DNA of 40,767 nt from Halanaerobiales bacterium (GTDB lineage: Bacteria; Bacillota_F; Halanaerobiia; Halanaerobiales; DTU029), in the NCBI GenBank assembly GCA_016278415.1, contig JADQBV010000274.1, positions 1 through 40,767 on the forward strand. Reading direction: 5' to 3'. This document shows, piece by piece, positions 8,111 to 18,129 of the stretch; the first letter of the stretch is position 1; every line of letters begins with the position of its first letter. The notes below the pieces were generated by a model. That model saw only the letters and a list, made by a program, of their open reading frames with translations. It was not told the origin of the DNA and searched no databases. The translations under genes were made by a program, and so were the position numbers.

Positions 8111-9607
8111 ATGATTAATATAAAAGAATATGAGGTTTGGTTTGTGACTGGTAGTCAGCACCTTTATGGGGATGATACACTTAAGGAGGTTGCTAAACAT
8201 AGTCAAAAAATTGTTGAATATTTTTCTGAAGGTAATAAATTTCCGGTAAAAGTAATTTATAAACCAGTTATGACAAATGCTGAGTCTATTAAGGAACTGG
8301 TTCTGGATGCTAACCACAACAAGGCCTGTATAGGTTTGATTACCTGGATGCATACTTTTTCACCAGCTCGTATGTGGATACCTGGTTTGAAATCATTACA
8401 GAAACCTTTTGTACACCTACACACTCAATTTAATAGAGATATACCATGGTCAGACATCGATATGGACTTTATGAATCTTAATCAATCTGCTCACGGTGGG
8501 CGAGAATTTGGCTTTATGGTAAGCAGACTAAATATTAAACGTAAGGTAGTTGTAGGACACTGGCAGGATGAGGAAGTACTTAATGAACTTGTTAGCTGGG
8601 CCCGAGTAGCAGCTGCCTGGCAGGATAGTCAGGGTGCAAAAATTGCTCGTTTTGGTGATAATATGCGTAATGTTGCAGTTACTGAAGGAGATAAGGTTGA
8701 GGCTGAAATTCGTTTGGGTTATTCTGTAAATGGATATGGAATAGGGGACCTTGTCTCATATGTAGATGATATATCTGGTCAAGAGATTGCTAATTTAATA
8801 GATATTTATAAAGAGCAATATAAGGTTCAAGATAGTCTGCTGGAAAATGGAAAACAACATAATTCCCTTAGAGATGCGGCTAAAATAGAGTTAGGTATGA
8901 AGGCGTTCTTGAAAGACGGAGGATTTAAAGGATTTACCACAACCTTTGAAAACCTTCACGGCTTACAACAACTTCCTGGATTGGCAGTGCAAAGGCTAAT
9001 GGCAGAAGGCTATGGTTTTGGTGCAGAGGGAGACTGGAAGACAGCAGCTTTATTAAGAGCTATGAAGGTAATGGCTGCTGGTCTTGGTGAAACATCTTTT
9101 ATGGAAGACTATACTTATCAGCTTGATCCTCAAAATGCAAAAGTGCTTGGATCTCATATGCTTGAGGTATGTCCAACTATCGCTGATGGAAAACCATCGA
9201 TGGAGGTACATTCATTATCAATTGGTGGTAAGAGTGACCCTGTCAGATTAGTATTTAATGTTTCACCAGGTAGTGGATTGAATGCTTCACTAATTGACAT
9301 GGGCAATAGATTCCGTCTGATTGTAAATGAAGTAGATGTAGTAGCAGCTGAAGAGGATTTGCCAAAGTTGCCTGTAGCTCGGGTAGTTTGGAAACCGTTA
9401 CCTGATTTGAGGACTGCAGCAGCGGCATGGATATTAGCGGGCGGGGCGCATCATACAGGTTTTAGTAAAGTAGTAACAACAGAGATGCTAGAAGACTTTG
9501 CTGATATGGCGGATATCGAATACCTCGTTATTGGGGAAGACACAAAGATAAGGAACTTTAAAAAAGAGTTAAAATGGAATGACATTTATTATCAAATAAA
9601 CTCCTGA
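8111..9607 (+). CDS. araA: L-arabinose isomerase
   Basis: Interconverts L-arabinose and L-ribulose, the first intracellular step; a cytoplasmic manganese-dependent enzyme. 498 aa, the usual size. The N-terminus ([13 protein letters not shown]) is the family signature, followed by [19 protein letters not shown] and [11 protein letters not shown]. The four metal ligands are recognisable: Glu in [13 protein letters not shown], Glu in [10 protein letters not shown], His in [11 protein letters not shown] and His in [10 protein letters not shown]. The start follows AAGGAGGATT. It is the last of the araB-araD-araA run, and abfA begins 78 bases later. No terminator is visible between them. Confidence 0.97.
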   Translation: MINIKEYEVWFVTGSQHLYGDDTLKEVAKHSQKIVEYFSEGNKFPVKVIYKPVMTNAESIKELVLDANHNKACIGLITWMHTFSPARMWIPGLKSLQKPFVHLHTQFNRDIPWSDIDMDFMNLNQSAHGGREFGFMVSRLNIKRKVVVGHWQDEEVLNELVSWARVAAAWQDSQGAKIARFGDNMRNVAVTEGDKVEAEIRLGYSVNGYGIGDLVSYVDDISGQEIANLIDIYKEQYKVQDSLLENGKQHNSLRDAAKIELGMKAFLKDGGFKGFTTTFENLHGLQQLPGLAVQRLMAEGYGFGAEGDWKTAALLRAMKVMAAGLGETSFMEDYTYQLDPQNAKVLGSHMLEVCPTIADGKPSMEVHSLSIGGKSDPVRLVFNVSPGSGLNASLIDMGNRFRLIVNEVDVVAAEEDLPKLPVARVVWKPLPDLRTAAAAWILAGGAHHTGFSKVVTTEMLEDFADMADIEYLVIGEDTKIRNFKKELKWNDIYYQINS

Positions 9608-9626
9608 AAAATAACATTTGATAGCT

Positions 9627-9668
9627 TATAATAATACACAATTTTTGGAGTAGGAATATACGTAAAAG
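9627..9668 (+). promoter_or_regulatory. Candidate abfA leader element, twin of the araR leader
   Basis: TATAATAAT (9627-9635), CACAA, GGAGT (9647-9651) and AATATACGTA (9655-9664) occur in the same order and near the same spacing as at 4027-4087. TACGTA resembles an AraR core. A TATAAT here could serve as an internal promoter -10 for abfA, but no convincing -35 lies 16-18 bases upstream. Function is inferred only. Confidence 0.35.
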
Positions 9669-9682
9669 AAGGAGAGATATAG

Positions 9683-11191
<1,509 letters not shown>

Positions 11192-11214
11192 GTAGAAATA
11201 AATAAATATAGAAA

Positions 11215-11247
11215 GAGTGGGGGATTAAGTGATACCCTGCTTTTTTT
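11215..11247 (+). terminator. Rho-independent terminator after abfA
   Basis: AGTGGGGGAT and ATACCCTGCT form an imperfect GC-rich stem with a short loop, followed by a run of seven T. It ends the arabinose transcription unit. Confidence 0.75.
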
Positions 11248-11294
11248 ATGCCCTAAAAAATGTAAGATCTTATTAATAAAGAATAATTTGTTTA

Positions 11295-11323
11295 TTGTAA
11301 TGTATAATTATTAATGATATTAT
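11295..11323 (+). promoter_or_regulatory. Candidate promoter of the ACT/PFL gene pair
   Basis: TTGTAA (11295-11300), a 17-base spacer and TATTAT (11318-11323) lie in the otherwise featureless gap between the abfA terminator and the ACT gene. The match to the vegetative consensus is fair. Confidence 0.4.
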
Positions 11324-11450
11324 AGTAATAATATTAAAGAAGACTTGATATAGATTGAGCATTTTTAAAGTACTTACGATAAACTACAAGAACTATCTTA
11401 TGTCTTAGTGGGACATTAAAATAATAAGTAATGGAGAAAGGAAGATTTTT

Positions 11451-11720
11451 ATGAGAGCGATAATTACAGTAATTGGTACAGATAAAATAGGTATAATCGC
11501 ACGGGTTAGTAACTTACTTGCGGAATGTAATGTTAATATACTTGATATTAGTCAGACAATACTGGGAGAATATTTTACTATGATGATGTTGGTTGATTTA
11601 GAACAGATTGAATCTCCTTTAGAGGAGATTAAAGACAAGCTTAATAAGACAGGTGAGACATTGGGGGTTTCCATAAAACTACAGCATGAGGATGTATTTA
11701 GGTCAATGCACAGGATATAA
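11451..11720 (+). CDS. ACT domain regulatory protein (UPF0237 family)
   Basis: An 89-residue protein consisting of a single ACT domain, the small ligand-binding fold that usually senses amino acids. The N-terminus RAIITVIGTDKIGIIARVSNLL (strand, GxD turn, helix) followed by NVNILDISQTILGEYFTMMMLVDL is characteristic of the UPF0237/GcvR-like group. The start follows GGAGAAAGGAAG. It lies 141 bases before a PFL/UPF0210 gene, a pairing conserved in many Firmicutes, which suggests the two act together, perhaps as regulator and partner. The ligand is unknown. Confidence 0.9.
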   Translation: MRAIITVIGTDKIGIIARVSNLLAECNVNILDISQTILGEYFTMMMLVDLEQIESPLEEIKDKLNKTGETLGVSIKLQHEDVFRSMHRI

Positions 11721-11861
11721 GACACCGCTTATAATGTATATATAATAAGGCAGAAGTGACGGTATCTTTCAATTCCGACAGAATATTTATACTTATGATT
11801 TATTAAAATTACAATCTATTCAAATAATGATTTATATAGGGAAATATAGGGGGATTACATT

Positions 11862-13220
11862 ATGATTAAACCATATGAAATAATGGAAACAATTCGTATG
11901 CTTGAAGAAGAAAAGTTAGACATAAGAACCATTACTATGGGTATTTCATTACGGGATTGCTGCCATTCAGATGGTAACATTGCTCGTCAGAAGATTTATG
12001 ATAAAATTTGTAATTATGCAGGTAGACTAGTTGAAGTTGCTGAAGAGATAGAGTTAAAGTATGATATACCAATTATTAATAAAAGAATTTCAGTTACTCC
12101 TATTGCAATGATTGGGGAATCTAGTGATGAGGAAAGTTATGTTAAATTTGCAGAGACTTTGGATAAAGTTGCTGCAGAAGTTGGTGTGGATTTTATTGGT
12201 GGTTTTTCCGCATTAGTCCATAAGGGGTGTACAATCGGAGATAAGCGACTTATTAACTCTTTGCCTGAGGCCTTGTCTGTGACTGAAAGGGTATGTTCTT
12301 CAGTAAATGTGGCTACTACTAAAGCCGGTATAAATATGGATGCAGTTGCAGATATGGGTAGAATTATAAAGAAAATAGCAGAATATACAGCTGAAAATGA
12401 TGGAGTGGGTTGTAGTAAATTAGTTGTCTTTGCTAATGTACCAGAAGATAACCCTTTTATGGCCGGTGCATTTCATGGTATTGGTGAAGGGGAATGTGTG
12501 ATCAATGTTGGGATTAGTGGACCTGGTGCAGTTAAGTCTGCTTTAACGAGAGTGAAAGGCAAGCCTTTTGATGAAGTAGCAGAGACAATTAAGAAAACTG
12601 CTTTTAAGATAACTAGAATGGGTCAGTTAGTAGCAAAAGAGGCTTCAGAGATGTTAGGGGTATCTTTTGGGATTGTAGATTTATCCCTTGCACCAACACC
12701 GGCGGTTGGAGATAGTGTCGCTAGGATACTTGAAGAGATGGGTTTAGAGCGATGTGGAACACATGGTACTACAGCTGCTTTAGCACTTTTAAATGATGCT
12801 GTGAAAAAGGGTGGTGTAATGGCCTCATCTCATGTAGGTGGTCTGAGTGGTGCTTTTATTCCTGTAAGTGAAGATGCTGGTATGATCGAAGCTGTAGAGA
12901 TGGGGGCACTGAGCTTGGAAAAATTAGAGGCAATGACCTGTGTATGTTCAGTTGGTCTGGATATGATTGCTGTTCCTGGTAACACTACAGCTGAAACAAT
13001 ATCTGCAATAATTGCTGATGAGGCGGCTATAGGAATGATAAATAATAAAACTACTGCAGTACGTATTATTCCTGCCCCAGGTAAAGATGTGGGAGAAGAA
13101 GTGGTTTTTGGCGGTTTGTTTGGTAGGGCACCTATTATGAAGATTAATCCTTTCTCCAGTAATGATTTTATTAATCGTGGCGGAAGAATACCTGCACCAT
13201 TGCATAGTTTGAAGAATTAG
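11862..13220 (+). CDS. PFL family protein (UPF0210/DUF711)
   Basis: A 452-residue protein of the UPF0210 family, which has distant structural likeness to glycyl-radical enzymes but no established reaction. Visible family features are [25 protein letters not shown] at the N-terminus, [63 protein letters not shown] and, near the C-terminus, [23 protein letters not shown]. No glycyl-radical loop of the RVxGY type is evident. The start follows an AGGGGG site. It is translated after the ACT gene in the usual order. Family assignment is firm; function is unknown. Confidence 0.92.
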   Translation: MIKPYEIMETIRMLEEEKLDIRTITMGISLRDCCHSDGNIARQKIYDKICNYAGRLVEVAEEIELKYDIPIINKRISVTPIAMIGESSDEESYVKFAETLDKVAAEVGVDFIGGFSALVHKGCTIGDKRLINSLPEALSVTERVCSSVNVATTKAGINMDAVADMGRIIKKIAEYTAENDGVGCSKLVVFANVPEDNPFMAGAFHGIGEGECVINVGISGPGAVKSALTRVKGKPFDEVAETIKKTAFKITRMGQLVAKEASEMLGVSFGIVDLSLAPTPAVGDSVARILEEMGLERCGTHGTTAALALLNDAVKKGGVMASSHVGGLSGAFIPVSEDAGMIEAVEMGALSLEKLEAMTCVCSVGLDMIAVPGNTTAETISAIIADEAAIGMINNKTTAVRIIPAPGKDVGEEVVFGGLFGRAPIMKINPFSSNDFINRGGRIPAPLHSLKN

Positions 13221-13281
13221 AGTGTTTTAATATAAATAGTTTATCAAAAGAATAAAAAGGATAATAAAAGGGAATGTAGAT

Positions 13282-14571
13282 ATGAATAATACAGATAAAA
13301 TAATAACTAATAATAAAGAAGATAAAAGATTTTTTTTTAATGTGATGGCTTTTCCAAATGGACCTATATGTAATTTGAATTGTGAATATTGTTATTACCT
13401 TGATAAAACAGGGTATTATATAGAAAATAATGATTTTAAAATGGGTTATGAATTACTTGAGAATTTTACAAAACAATATATTGAGGCTCAACCCGGCCCG
13501 ATGGTTAATTTTGGCTGGCAGGGTGGGGAACCGACTATTCGTGGTCTTGATTTTTTTGAAAAAGCAGTAGAACTACAAAAAAAGTATTTACCAGAAGGAT
13601 GGCAGTGTCAAAATAGTTTTCAAACAAATGCTGTCCTCCTTGATGACCAGTGGTGTCAATTTTTTGCAGATAACAATTTTTTGGTAGGGGTTAGTATTGA
13701 TGGACCGAAGTGGATACATGATAAATACCGTAAAGACAAACAAGATGGTACGACACATGAAAAAGTCCTACAGGGTATCAAATTGTTGCAGAAATATAAT
13801 GTAGACTTCAATATTCTTTGTGTTGTTAATGATATAAATTCCAAGCATCCAGTTGAGGTATATAACTTTTTCAAAGAGATAGGTGCAGATTTTATTCAGT
13901 TTATACCTATTGTTGAAAATAATAATAAGGGTGTTATTGGAGAGCATTCAGTTACGGCTGAAGATTATGGTCAATTCTTAATCTTAATTTTTAATCAATG
14001 GATACAAAATGACTATGGTAAGATATATATACAAATTTTTGAGGAAGCTGTAAGGGTCTGGGCAGGCTATAAAGCGGGTTTGTGTGTGTTTTCCAAAACC
14101 TGTGGTACTGCAGAAGTTATGGAACATAATGGAGATCTATATTCATGTGACCATTTTGTTTACCCTGAATATAAGCTTGGAAATATTGAGGATACTCCTC
14201 TCCTTGATTTGCATAGCTCAGAAAAACAAAAGAAGTTTGGGAATGATAAGTTTGATAATCTCCCACAGCAGTGTAGTGATTGTGAAGTCAACTTTATCTG
14301 TCATGGGGGTTGCCCCAAAAATAGATTTATTAAGACAGAAGATGGTAAAGCGGGACTAAATTATCTTTGTGCTGGATATAAGCAGTTCTTTAAATATATT
14401 GATCCATATATGAAAGAAATAGTCGATAGAATAAAAAAACGTCAATCTCCCAACTTTATAGCAAAAGAATTAACTAGACTCTGTAATCAGATGTGGAATA
14501 TTGGTAGAAATGATGCCTGTCCTTGTGGTAGTGGTAAAAAATATAAAAAGTGTTGTATAAATCTTAAGTAG
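13282..14571 (+). CDS. Anaerobic sulfatase-maturase-like radical SAM protein with SEC-C tail
   Basis: Radical SAM enzyme of the anaerobic sulfatase-maturating group, which oxidise an active-site Cys or Ser of sulfatases to formylglycine without oxygen. The SAM-cluster cysteines are C30, C34 and C37 (CNLNCEYCYY), and GWQGGEPT is the GGE motif. A SPASM region with further cysteines for auxiliary clusters runs from about residue 270 to 370 (CGTAEVMEHNGDLYSCDHF; CSDCEVNFICHGGCPKNRF). The last residues form a SEC-C zinc motif (CPCGSGKKYKKCC, C413 to C425). No sulfatase gene is in the window, so the substrate must lie elsewhere or be different. The ribosome site (AAAGGGAA) is modest. A terminator follows immediately. 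Confidence 0.85.
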   Translation: MNNTDKIITNNKEDKRFFFNVMAFPNGPICNLNCEYCYYLDKTGYYIENNDFKMGYELLENFTKQYIEAQPGPMVNFGWQGGEPTIRGLDFFEKAVELQKKYLPEGWQCQNSFQTNAVLLDDQWCQFFADNNFLVGVSIDGPKWIHDKYRKDKQDGTTHEKVLQGIKLLQKYNVDFNILCVVNDINSKHPVEVYNFFKEIGADFIQFIPIVENNNKGVIGEHSVTAEDYGQFLILIFNQWIQNDYGKIYIQIFEEAVRVWAGYKAGLCVFSKTCGTAEVMEHNGDLYSCDHFVYPEYKLGNIEDTPLLDLHSSEKQKKFGNDKFDNLPQQCSDCEVNFICHGGCPKNRFIKTEDGKAGLNYLCAGYKQFFKYIDPYMKEIVDRIKKRQSPNFIAKELTRLCNQMWNIGRNDACPCGSGKKYKKCCINLK

Positions 14572-14595
14572 GCGGAGATAAAAATCCGCCTTTTT
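14571..14595 (+). terminator. Rho-independent terminator after the radical SAM gene
   Basis: GGCGGA (14571-14576) and TCCGCC (14585-14590) flank an A-rich loop and are followed by TTTTT. It starts at the last base of the stop codon and separates the convergent MFS gene. Confidence 0.85.
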
Positions 14596-14603
14596 ACTGG
14601 TAT

Positions 14604-15824
14604 CTATTTCTTTTTCCCACCCCCACTTTCTTCAGGAGTCATACCTTTTTCTTTGATAAATATAATAGCTAGAATTAGAACTGCTAAGGAGATACCTGCT
14701 GCCCCATAATGCATTGTAAGTTTACTAAATCCTTCAAAAAATGTAAAAATAGGCGGTCCAATGGCAACTCCTCCAAAACGAGCTGCACCATAAATAGAGG
14801 TAATAACACCACGTTGACTTGTTTTTGAGGAACTTGTGACCATTGTATTTACTGAAGGTAATACAAGGCCTGTACCAATTCCAAGTAAGGAGAAAAATGT
14901 TACGTAAACTATTAAAGACTCAAAATAGTATAAGATTACTAGCATGATTGTTACCAGAATCATGCCTGATATGATAGATATCTTAAAGTATTTTTTTATT
15001 TTTTTCAGGACATGTCCAGTAGTATATGAGGTAATTGACATAAATAGAATCGGTATTGCTATTACCAGTCCTTTTATAAATCCTTTTATATCATATTTAC
15101 TCTCTAAAATATCGGAGAAATAGGATAGTAATCCAAAGAGTACAAATAGTACAAGCATGCCCGTCAGGATAGTGGCTATAAGTGAAAAGCCCTTTTCTTT
15201 AAATATATCAGATGTTTTCCCTAGATATTTTTTTAAACTCTGTTTTTCAGGTTTTTTACCCTCTTCTCCTAAAAACCAAACTCCTGCTGCTATAGGTACA
15301 GCTAAGACCGCATAAGAAAAAAATAGAGCTATCCAGCTAAAAAGTCCTATAGCCGAACCAAGAATTGGACTAAGTACTTTTCCAACACCGTTTGCAGCCT
15401 CAATAATACCTAGGGCCTCACTCCGTTGTTGTGATTGAAAGATATCACCAATCAAGGCCATTACAATTGGCGCGGTACCAGCTGCACCTATACCCTGTAC
15501 AACTCTTCCAACTAAAATAATATTGTAAGGATTATCTAACATTAGAGCAGCCAGGCCTGAGATTACTCCACCAATTCCATATACTAGTAATGCAGGAACA
15601 ATTACTTTTATTCTTCCAATCTGGTCACAAAGATATCCTAAAAACGGGATAGCAATTCCAGCAGATATGGAGAATACTGTAATTAGTAGTCCAACTTGAA
15701 ACTGGCTAATATTTAGTGCAGCTTTAATCTGGGGAAATTCAGGTATTAACATTGAATTACCCAATACCATTATAAAGGGGACACCGCTAAAGGCCAGCAT
15801 CATTAGTTTATATTTTTTTTCCAT
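14604..15824 (-). CDS. MFS transporter, probable drug/proton antiporter
   Basis: A 406-residue inner-membrane protein with about 12 hydrophobic segments in two halves separated by a charged central loop (about residues 190-205, GEEGKKPEKQSLKKYLGK). The segment GYLCDQIGRIKVIVPALLVYG after TM2 is MFS motif A, and GRVVQGIGAAGTAPIVMALIGD matches the motif B/C region of 12-14 TM drug exporters. The start follows AAGGAG (minus strand). It stands alone, convergent with the radical SAM gene. An efflux role is the best guess from similarity to the multidrug MFS group; the substrate cannot be told. Confidence 0.85.
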   Translation of the reverse strand: MEKKYKLMMLAFSGVPFIMVLGNSMLIPEFPQIKAALNISQFQVGLLITVFSISAGIAIPFLGYLCDQIGRIKVIVPALLVYGIGGVISGLAALMLDNPYNIILVGRVVQGIGAAGTAPIVMALIGDIFQSQQRSEALGIIEAANGVGKVLSPILGSAIGLFSWIALFFSYAVLAVPIAAGVWFLGEEGKKPEKQSLKKYLGKTSDIFKEKGFSLIATILTGMLVLFVLFGLLSYFSDILESKYDIKGFIKGLVIAIPILFMSITSYTTGHVLKKIKKYFKISIISGMILVTIMLVILYYFESLIVYVTFFSLLGIGTGLVLPSVNTMVTSSSKTSQRGVITSIYGAARFGGVAIGPPIFTFFEGFSKLTMHYGAAGISLAVLILAIIFIKEKGMTPEESGGGKKK

Positions 15825-15943
15825 GTATTATTAATTCTCCTTGTCTATTTAGTAATTAATTATAGTTGGTAGCAGGTACTCTGTTCTTAATATATTATGA
15901 CCATTAGCAATATGAATCATCAAATTTTTTTGTGGCATATAAA

Positions 15944-15979
15944 GGAAAAACAGAAGACTAGATATTGAGTCTCCTGTTC
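15944..15979 (-). terminator. Rho-independent terminator of the small-protein pair
   Basis: Read on the minus strand, AACAGGAGACT pairs with AGTCTTCTGTT (one G-U pair) across an 8-base loop and runs into TTTTTCC. It lies about 55 bases beyond the stop at 16033. Confidence 0.75.
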
Positions 15980-16032
15980 ATACAAATTATATTATAGTTT
16001 TAATTTACTCCAATCTAATTTATTTACTTTTT

Positions 16033-16521
16033 TTACTTTGCTGAAACTTTTTTTTTATCATTACCATCATCTATGTCTTCTTGAGAGATTTCTTCATTTT
16101 CAACATTAATATGTTCTTCTTTATTATTTGACTGACTATTTTTTAAGGCGTTCATTATGTTCGTAATTTTCCCGATGTCCATGTCTCCAGAACCACTATT
16201 TCCTCCTAATGCACCCATTAATAGAGGAAGCATTTGTTGAAGGTTATTACCACCATCGCCACCATTACCATTGCCTTGTAACTGACCCAATAAACCCGCT
16301 AAATTTCCAACATTACCCATACTTCCTAAAGAAGATAATATATTATTTTGTTTTGGCTCTGAGTTTGACTCTGGTAAACTTTTAACATCTGTTTGAAAAA
16401 TTCCAGTTATCTCTAATAGAACCAGAATACTTAGCAAACCAAATATTTCGTTGTTGGAATAGTTATTACTATTTTTCTGTATCTTATTAGATATGGTAGA
16501 ATACAGTTGTTTGTTAATCAT
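16033..16521 (-). CDS. Unknown protein with hydrophobic segment and Gly/Asn-rich region
   Basis: I do not recognise this 162-residue protein. Residues 1-24 are polar and Asn-rich. Residues 25-40 (EIFGLLSILVLLEITG) form one hydrophobic segment. Residues 65-115 are low-complexity, rich in Gly, Asn, Leu and Met (GQLQGNGNGGDGGNNLQQML, then ALGGNSGSGDMDIGKI). The last 35 are strongly acidic then basic. It starts after GAGGGGG, 11 bases past the stop of the 84-residue gene, so the two form an operon. Both share a layout of polar N-terminus, hydrophobic segment and acidic residue just after it. A spore-coat or envelope role is conceivable given the nearby sporulation genes, but nothing proves it. 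Confidence 0.75.
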   Translation of the reverse strand: MINKQLYSTISNKIQKNSNNYSNNEIFGLLSILVLLEITGIFQTDVKSLPESNSEPKQNNILSSLGSMGNVGNLAGLLGQLQGNGNGGDGGNNLQQMLPLLMGALGGNSGSGDMDIGKITNIMNALKNSQSNNKEEHINVENEEISQEDIDDGNDKKKVSAK

Positions 16522-16532
16522 TATTTACCCCC

Positions 16533-16787
16533 TCAGTCATTCTCTCTTGTTTCTTCTTTAGGTTCCTTGTTTTCTTGTTTGTTGTCATGAATAGCCAGGA
16601 TGTTAAATGTTCTTCTGCCAGGATTACTAGATGATTTGTTTTTCTTGCTTTTTAGTTTTTGAGCCTTAATCATCTGTAAAACGTCATCTGACAATATAAG
16701 TAAAATCAATATAAGAAAGAGATTATATGGATTAAATTCGTCATTCTCCTTGGCTTTTTCTTCTCCATCTAGAAATTTTCCAGCCAT
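16533..16787 (-). CDS. Unknown small single-pass membrane protein
   Basis: An 84-residue protein that I cannot assign. A charged N-terminus (residues 1-20, Lys/Glu/Asp rich) leads into NPYNLFLILILLILS (about 20-34), a probable membrane segment. DDVLQMIKAQKLKSKKNKSS follows as a basic stretch, and the tail is Glu/Lys rich. The ribosome site is strong (AGAGGGGGGG on the minus strand). It is first in a two-gene unit with the Gly/Asn-rich protein and is divergent from ksgA. The hydrophobic segment followed by Asp/Glu recalls the matching part of its neighbour (LLSILVLLEITGIF), so they may be distant paralogues or partners. Confidence 0.7.
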   Translation of the reverse strand: MAGKFLDGEEKAKENDEFNPYNLFLILILLILSDDVLQMIKAQKLKSKKNKSSSNPGRRTFNILAIHDNKQENKEPKEETREND

Positions 16788-17116
16788 AAATACCCCCCCT
16801 CTCTCTTTTGAATAGATTATATTAATTTCATTGCATATTAATATTACAACCTAAAATAATATATGATAAGAGGGTAATATTTGTTCAAGAAACCTAAAAT
16901 ATTTTTTGTGATTCATTATATATATATTACTTATGAGGAAATAATATACTTTTTTGATTATAATAAAGAACTATGTTAAAATAGAAGGTATAAATTTTTA
17001 TAATTTAAATAATATAATTATAGAATTTGTTCGTTAAGTGGAATAGATTTTTGGGGATAATAAAAACCGTTAATTATTTTTTCGGGCAGGTTCTTATGGA
17101 GAAAGGTGAAATAGTT
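16788..17116. other. 329-base divergent intergenic region
   Basis: This A+T-rich spacer separates the minus-strand small-protein pair from ksgA. It holds the ksgA promoter at 16954-16982 and, next to 16787, the strong minus-strand ribosome site. A TATAAT on the minus strand lies near 16815-16820, but no -35 at a proper distance was found. No open frame or repeat is supported. Confidence 0.6.
16954..16982 (+). promoter_or_regulatory. Probable ksgA promoter
   Basis: TTGATT (16954-16959), 17-base spacer and TAAAAT (16977-16982) fit the vegetative consensus well and lie about 135 bases ahead of the preferred ksgA start. Confidence 0.6.
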
Positions 17117-17992
17117 TTGCAAAACAATATAGCTACACCAGGGGTAACGAAAGAATTATTGGAGAAATATAAGATTAGACTTTCAAAGAGATTAGGACAA
17201 AATTTTTTGGTAGACCGAAATATTATAGATATTATTGTAGCAGCAGGAGATATTAATAAAGATGATAATGTGATAGAGATAGGACCTGGCTTTGGCTCTT
17301 TAACTCAAGCAATACTTGAACAGCTTGGGGAAGGGAGACTTTTTGCTATTGAGAAAGATAGTAGATTAGTTAAAGTCCTTCTAGATTTATTTAATGACAA
17401 GCAGCTGGATATTATTAATGAAGATGTGATGGACATTAACTGGACTACTTTTATTGAAGAAAAAAAACTACTTAATAAAACAATAAAACTAATAGCAAAC
17501 CTTCCTTATTATATAACAACCCCTATAATAATGGGATTATTAGAAGCAAGAGTACCTATTGATAGATATGTTTTTATGGTCCAGAAAGAGGTTGCAGAAC
17601 GGATGGCAGCAGATCCAGGAGGTAAAGACTATGGATCTTTAAGTATTGCTGTACAGTATTTTTCTACTCCCGAGATAGTACATATAGTACCTTCCAGTGT
17701 TTTTATTCCTCGTCCAGCTGTTGATTCAGCAGTTATAAAGCTGGAAAGAAATATAGACCCACCAGTTCAACTTGAGAGTGAGGATTTTTTCTTTCAGATT
17801 GTTAAAGCCATATTTCAACAACGGAGAAAAAATATAAAAAATGGCTTAAGTAAAGCAGCAAATATAGATCTAGACAAAGATCTGGTACTTAATTGTTTAG
17901 CCGAAATGGGACTTGATAAACGCATTAGGGGTGAAAAGCTATCTATAGAACAGATAGGTGAATTAAGTAATTTACTTTATAGAGGACAGTGA
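17117..17992 (+). CDS. ksgA: 16S rRNA dimethyladenosine transferase KsgA/RsmA
   Basis: Dimethylates the two adjacent adenosines in the terminal helix of 16S rRNA using S-adenosylmethionine, a late step of 30S maturation. SAM-binding motif EIGPGFGSLT (54-63), catalytic NLPYYITTP motif and the N-terminal KRLGQNFLVD segment are all present. I place the start at TTG 17117. It has AGAAAGGTGA at good spacing and makes the product 291 aa, with IATP at the same position as in Bacillus KsgA (MNKDIATP). ATG 17096 and TTG 17027 are in frame upstream but add residues without family counterpart. The gene heads the conserved ksgA-yabG-veg neighbourhood. Its stop codon abuts a partial fold-back repeat. Confidence 0.95.
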   Translation: MQNNIATPGVTKELLEKYKIRLSKRLGQNFLVDRNIIDIIVAAGDINKDDNVIEIGPGFGSLTQAILEQLGEGRLFAIEKDSRLVKVLLDLFNDKQLDIINEDVMDINWTTFIEEKKLLNKTIKLIANLPYYITTPIIMGLLEARVPIDRYVFMVQKEVAERMAADPGGKDYGSLSIAVQYFSTPEIVHIVPSSVFIPRPAVDSAVIKLERNIDPPVQLESEDFFFQIVKAIFQQRRKNIKNGLSKAANIDLDKDLVLNCLAEMGLDKRIRGEKLSIEQIGELSNLLYRGQ

Positions 17993-18090
17993 GACAAGAT
18001 TTGTTGACCAACTTCTTTCTTTCAGTCGAAACTGGAACACTTTTAATGTTCCTTCGAGTAATATCTGTAAATGCTAGCATTATAAAAGTT
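17993..18090 (-). repeat. Fold-back repeat, partial copy C
   Basis: On the minus strand the block 18036-17993 reads TCCAGTTTCGACTGAA, then AAGAAGTTGGTCAACAAA and CTTGTCT. It aligns with copy B at 37474-37520 at roughly 80 percent by eye. Weaker similarity continues to about 18090 (AGATATT, GGAACATT). The central hairpin's second arm is missing because homology stops at the ksgA stop codon. It fills most of the 137-base gap between ksgA and the next gene. A small palindrome GGAACA/TGTTCC at 18034-18052 lies inside. Confidence 0.6.
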
Positions 18091-18129
18091 GCGATGCATT
18101 AATTCAAATACAAAAAAGATGGTGAAAAA

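Noticed and set aside
7991..8353. 120-codon minus-strand frame across the araD-araA junction
   Set aside because: It is antisense to two well-conserved genes, with low-complexity Ile/Asn/Phe-rich product and no ribosome site.
14084..14359. 91-codon plus-strand frame inside the radical SAM gene
   Set aside because: Shadow frame of the SPASM region; the conserved cysteines belong to the main frame.
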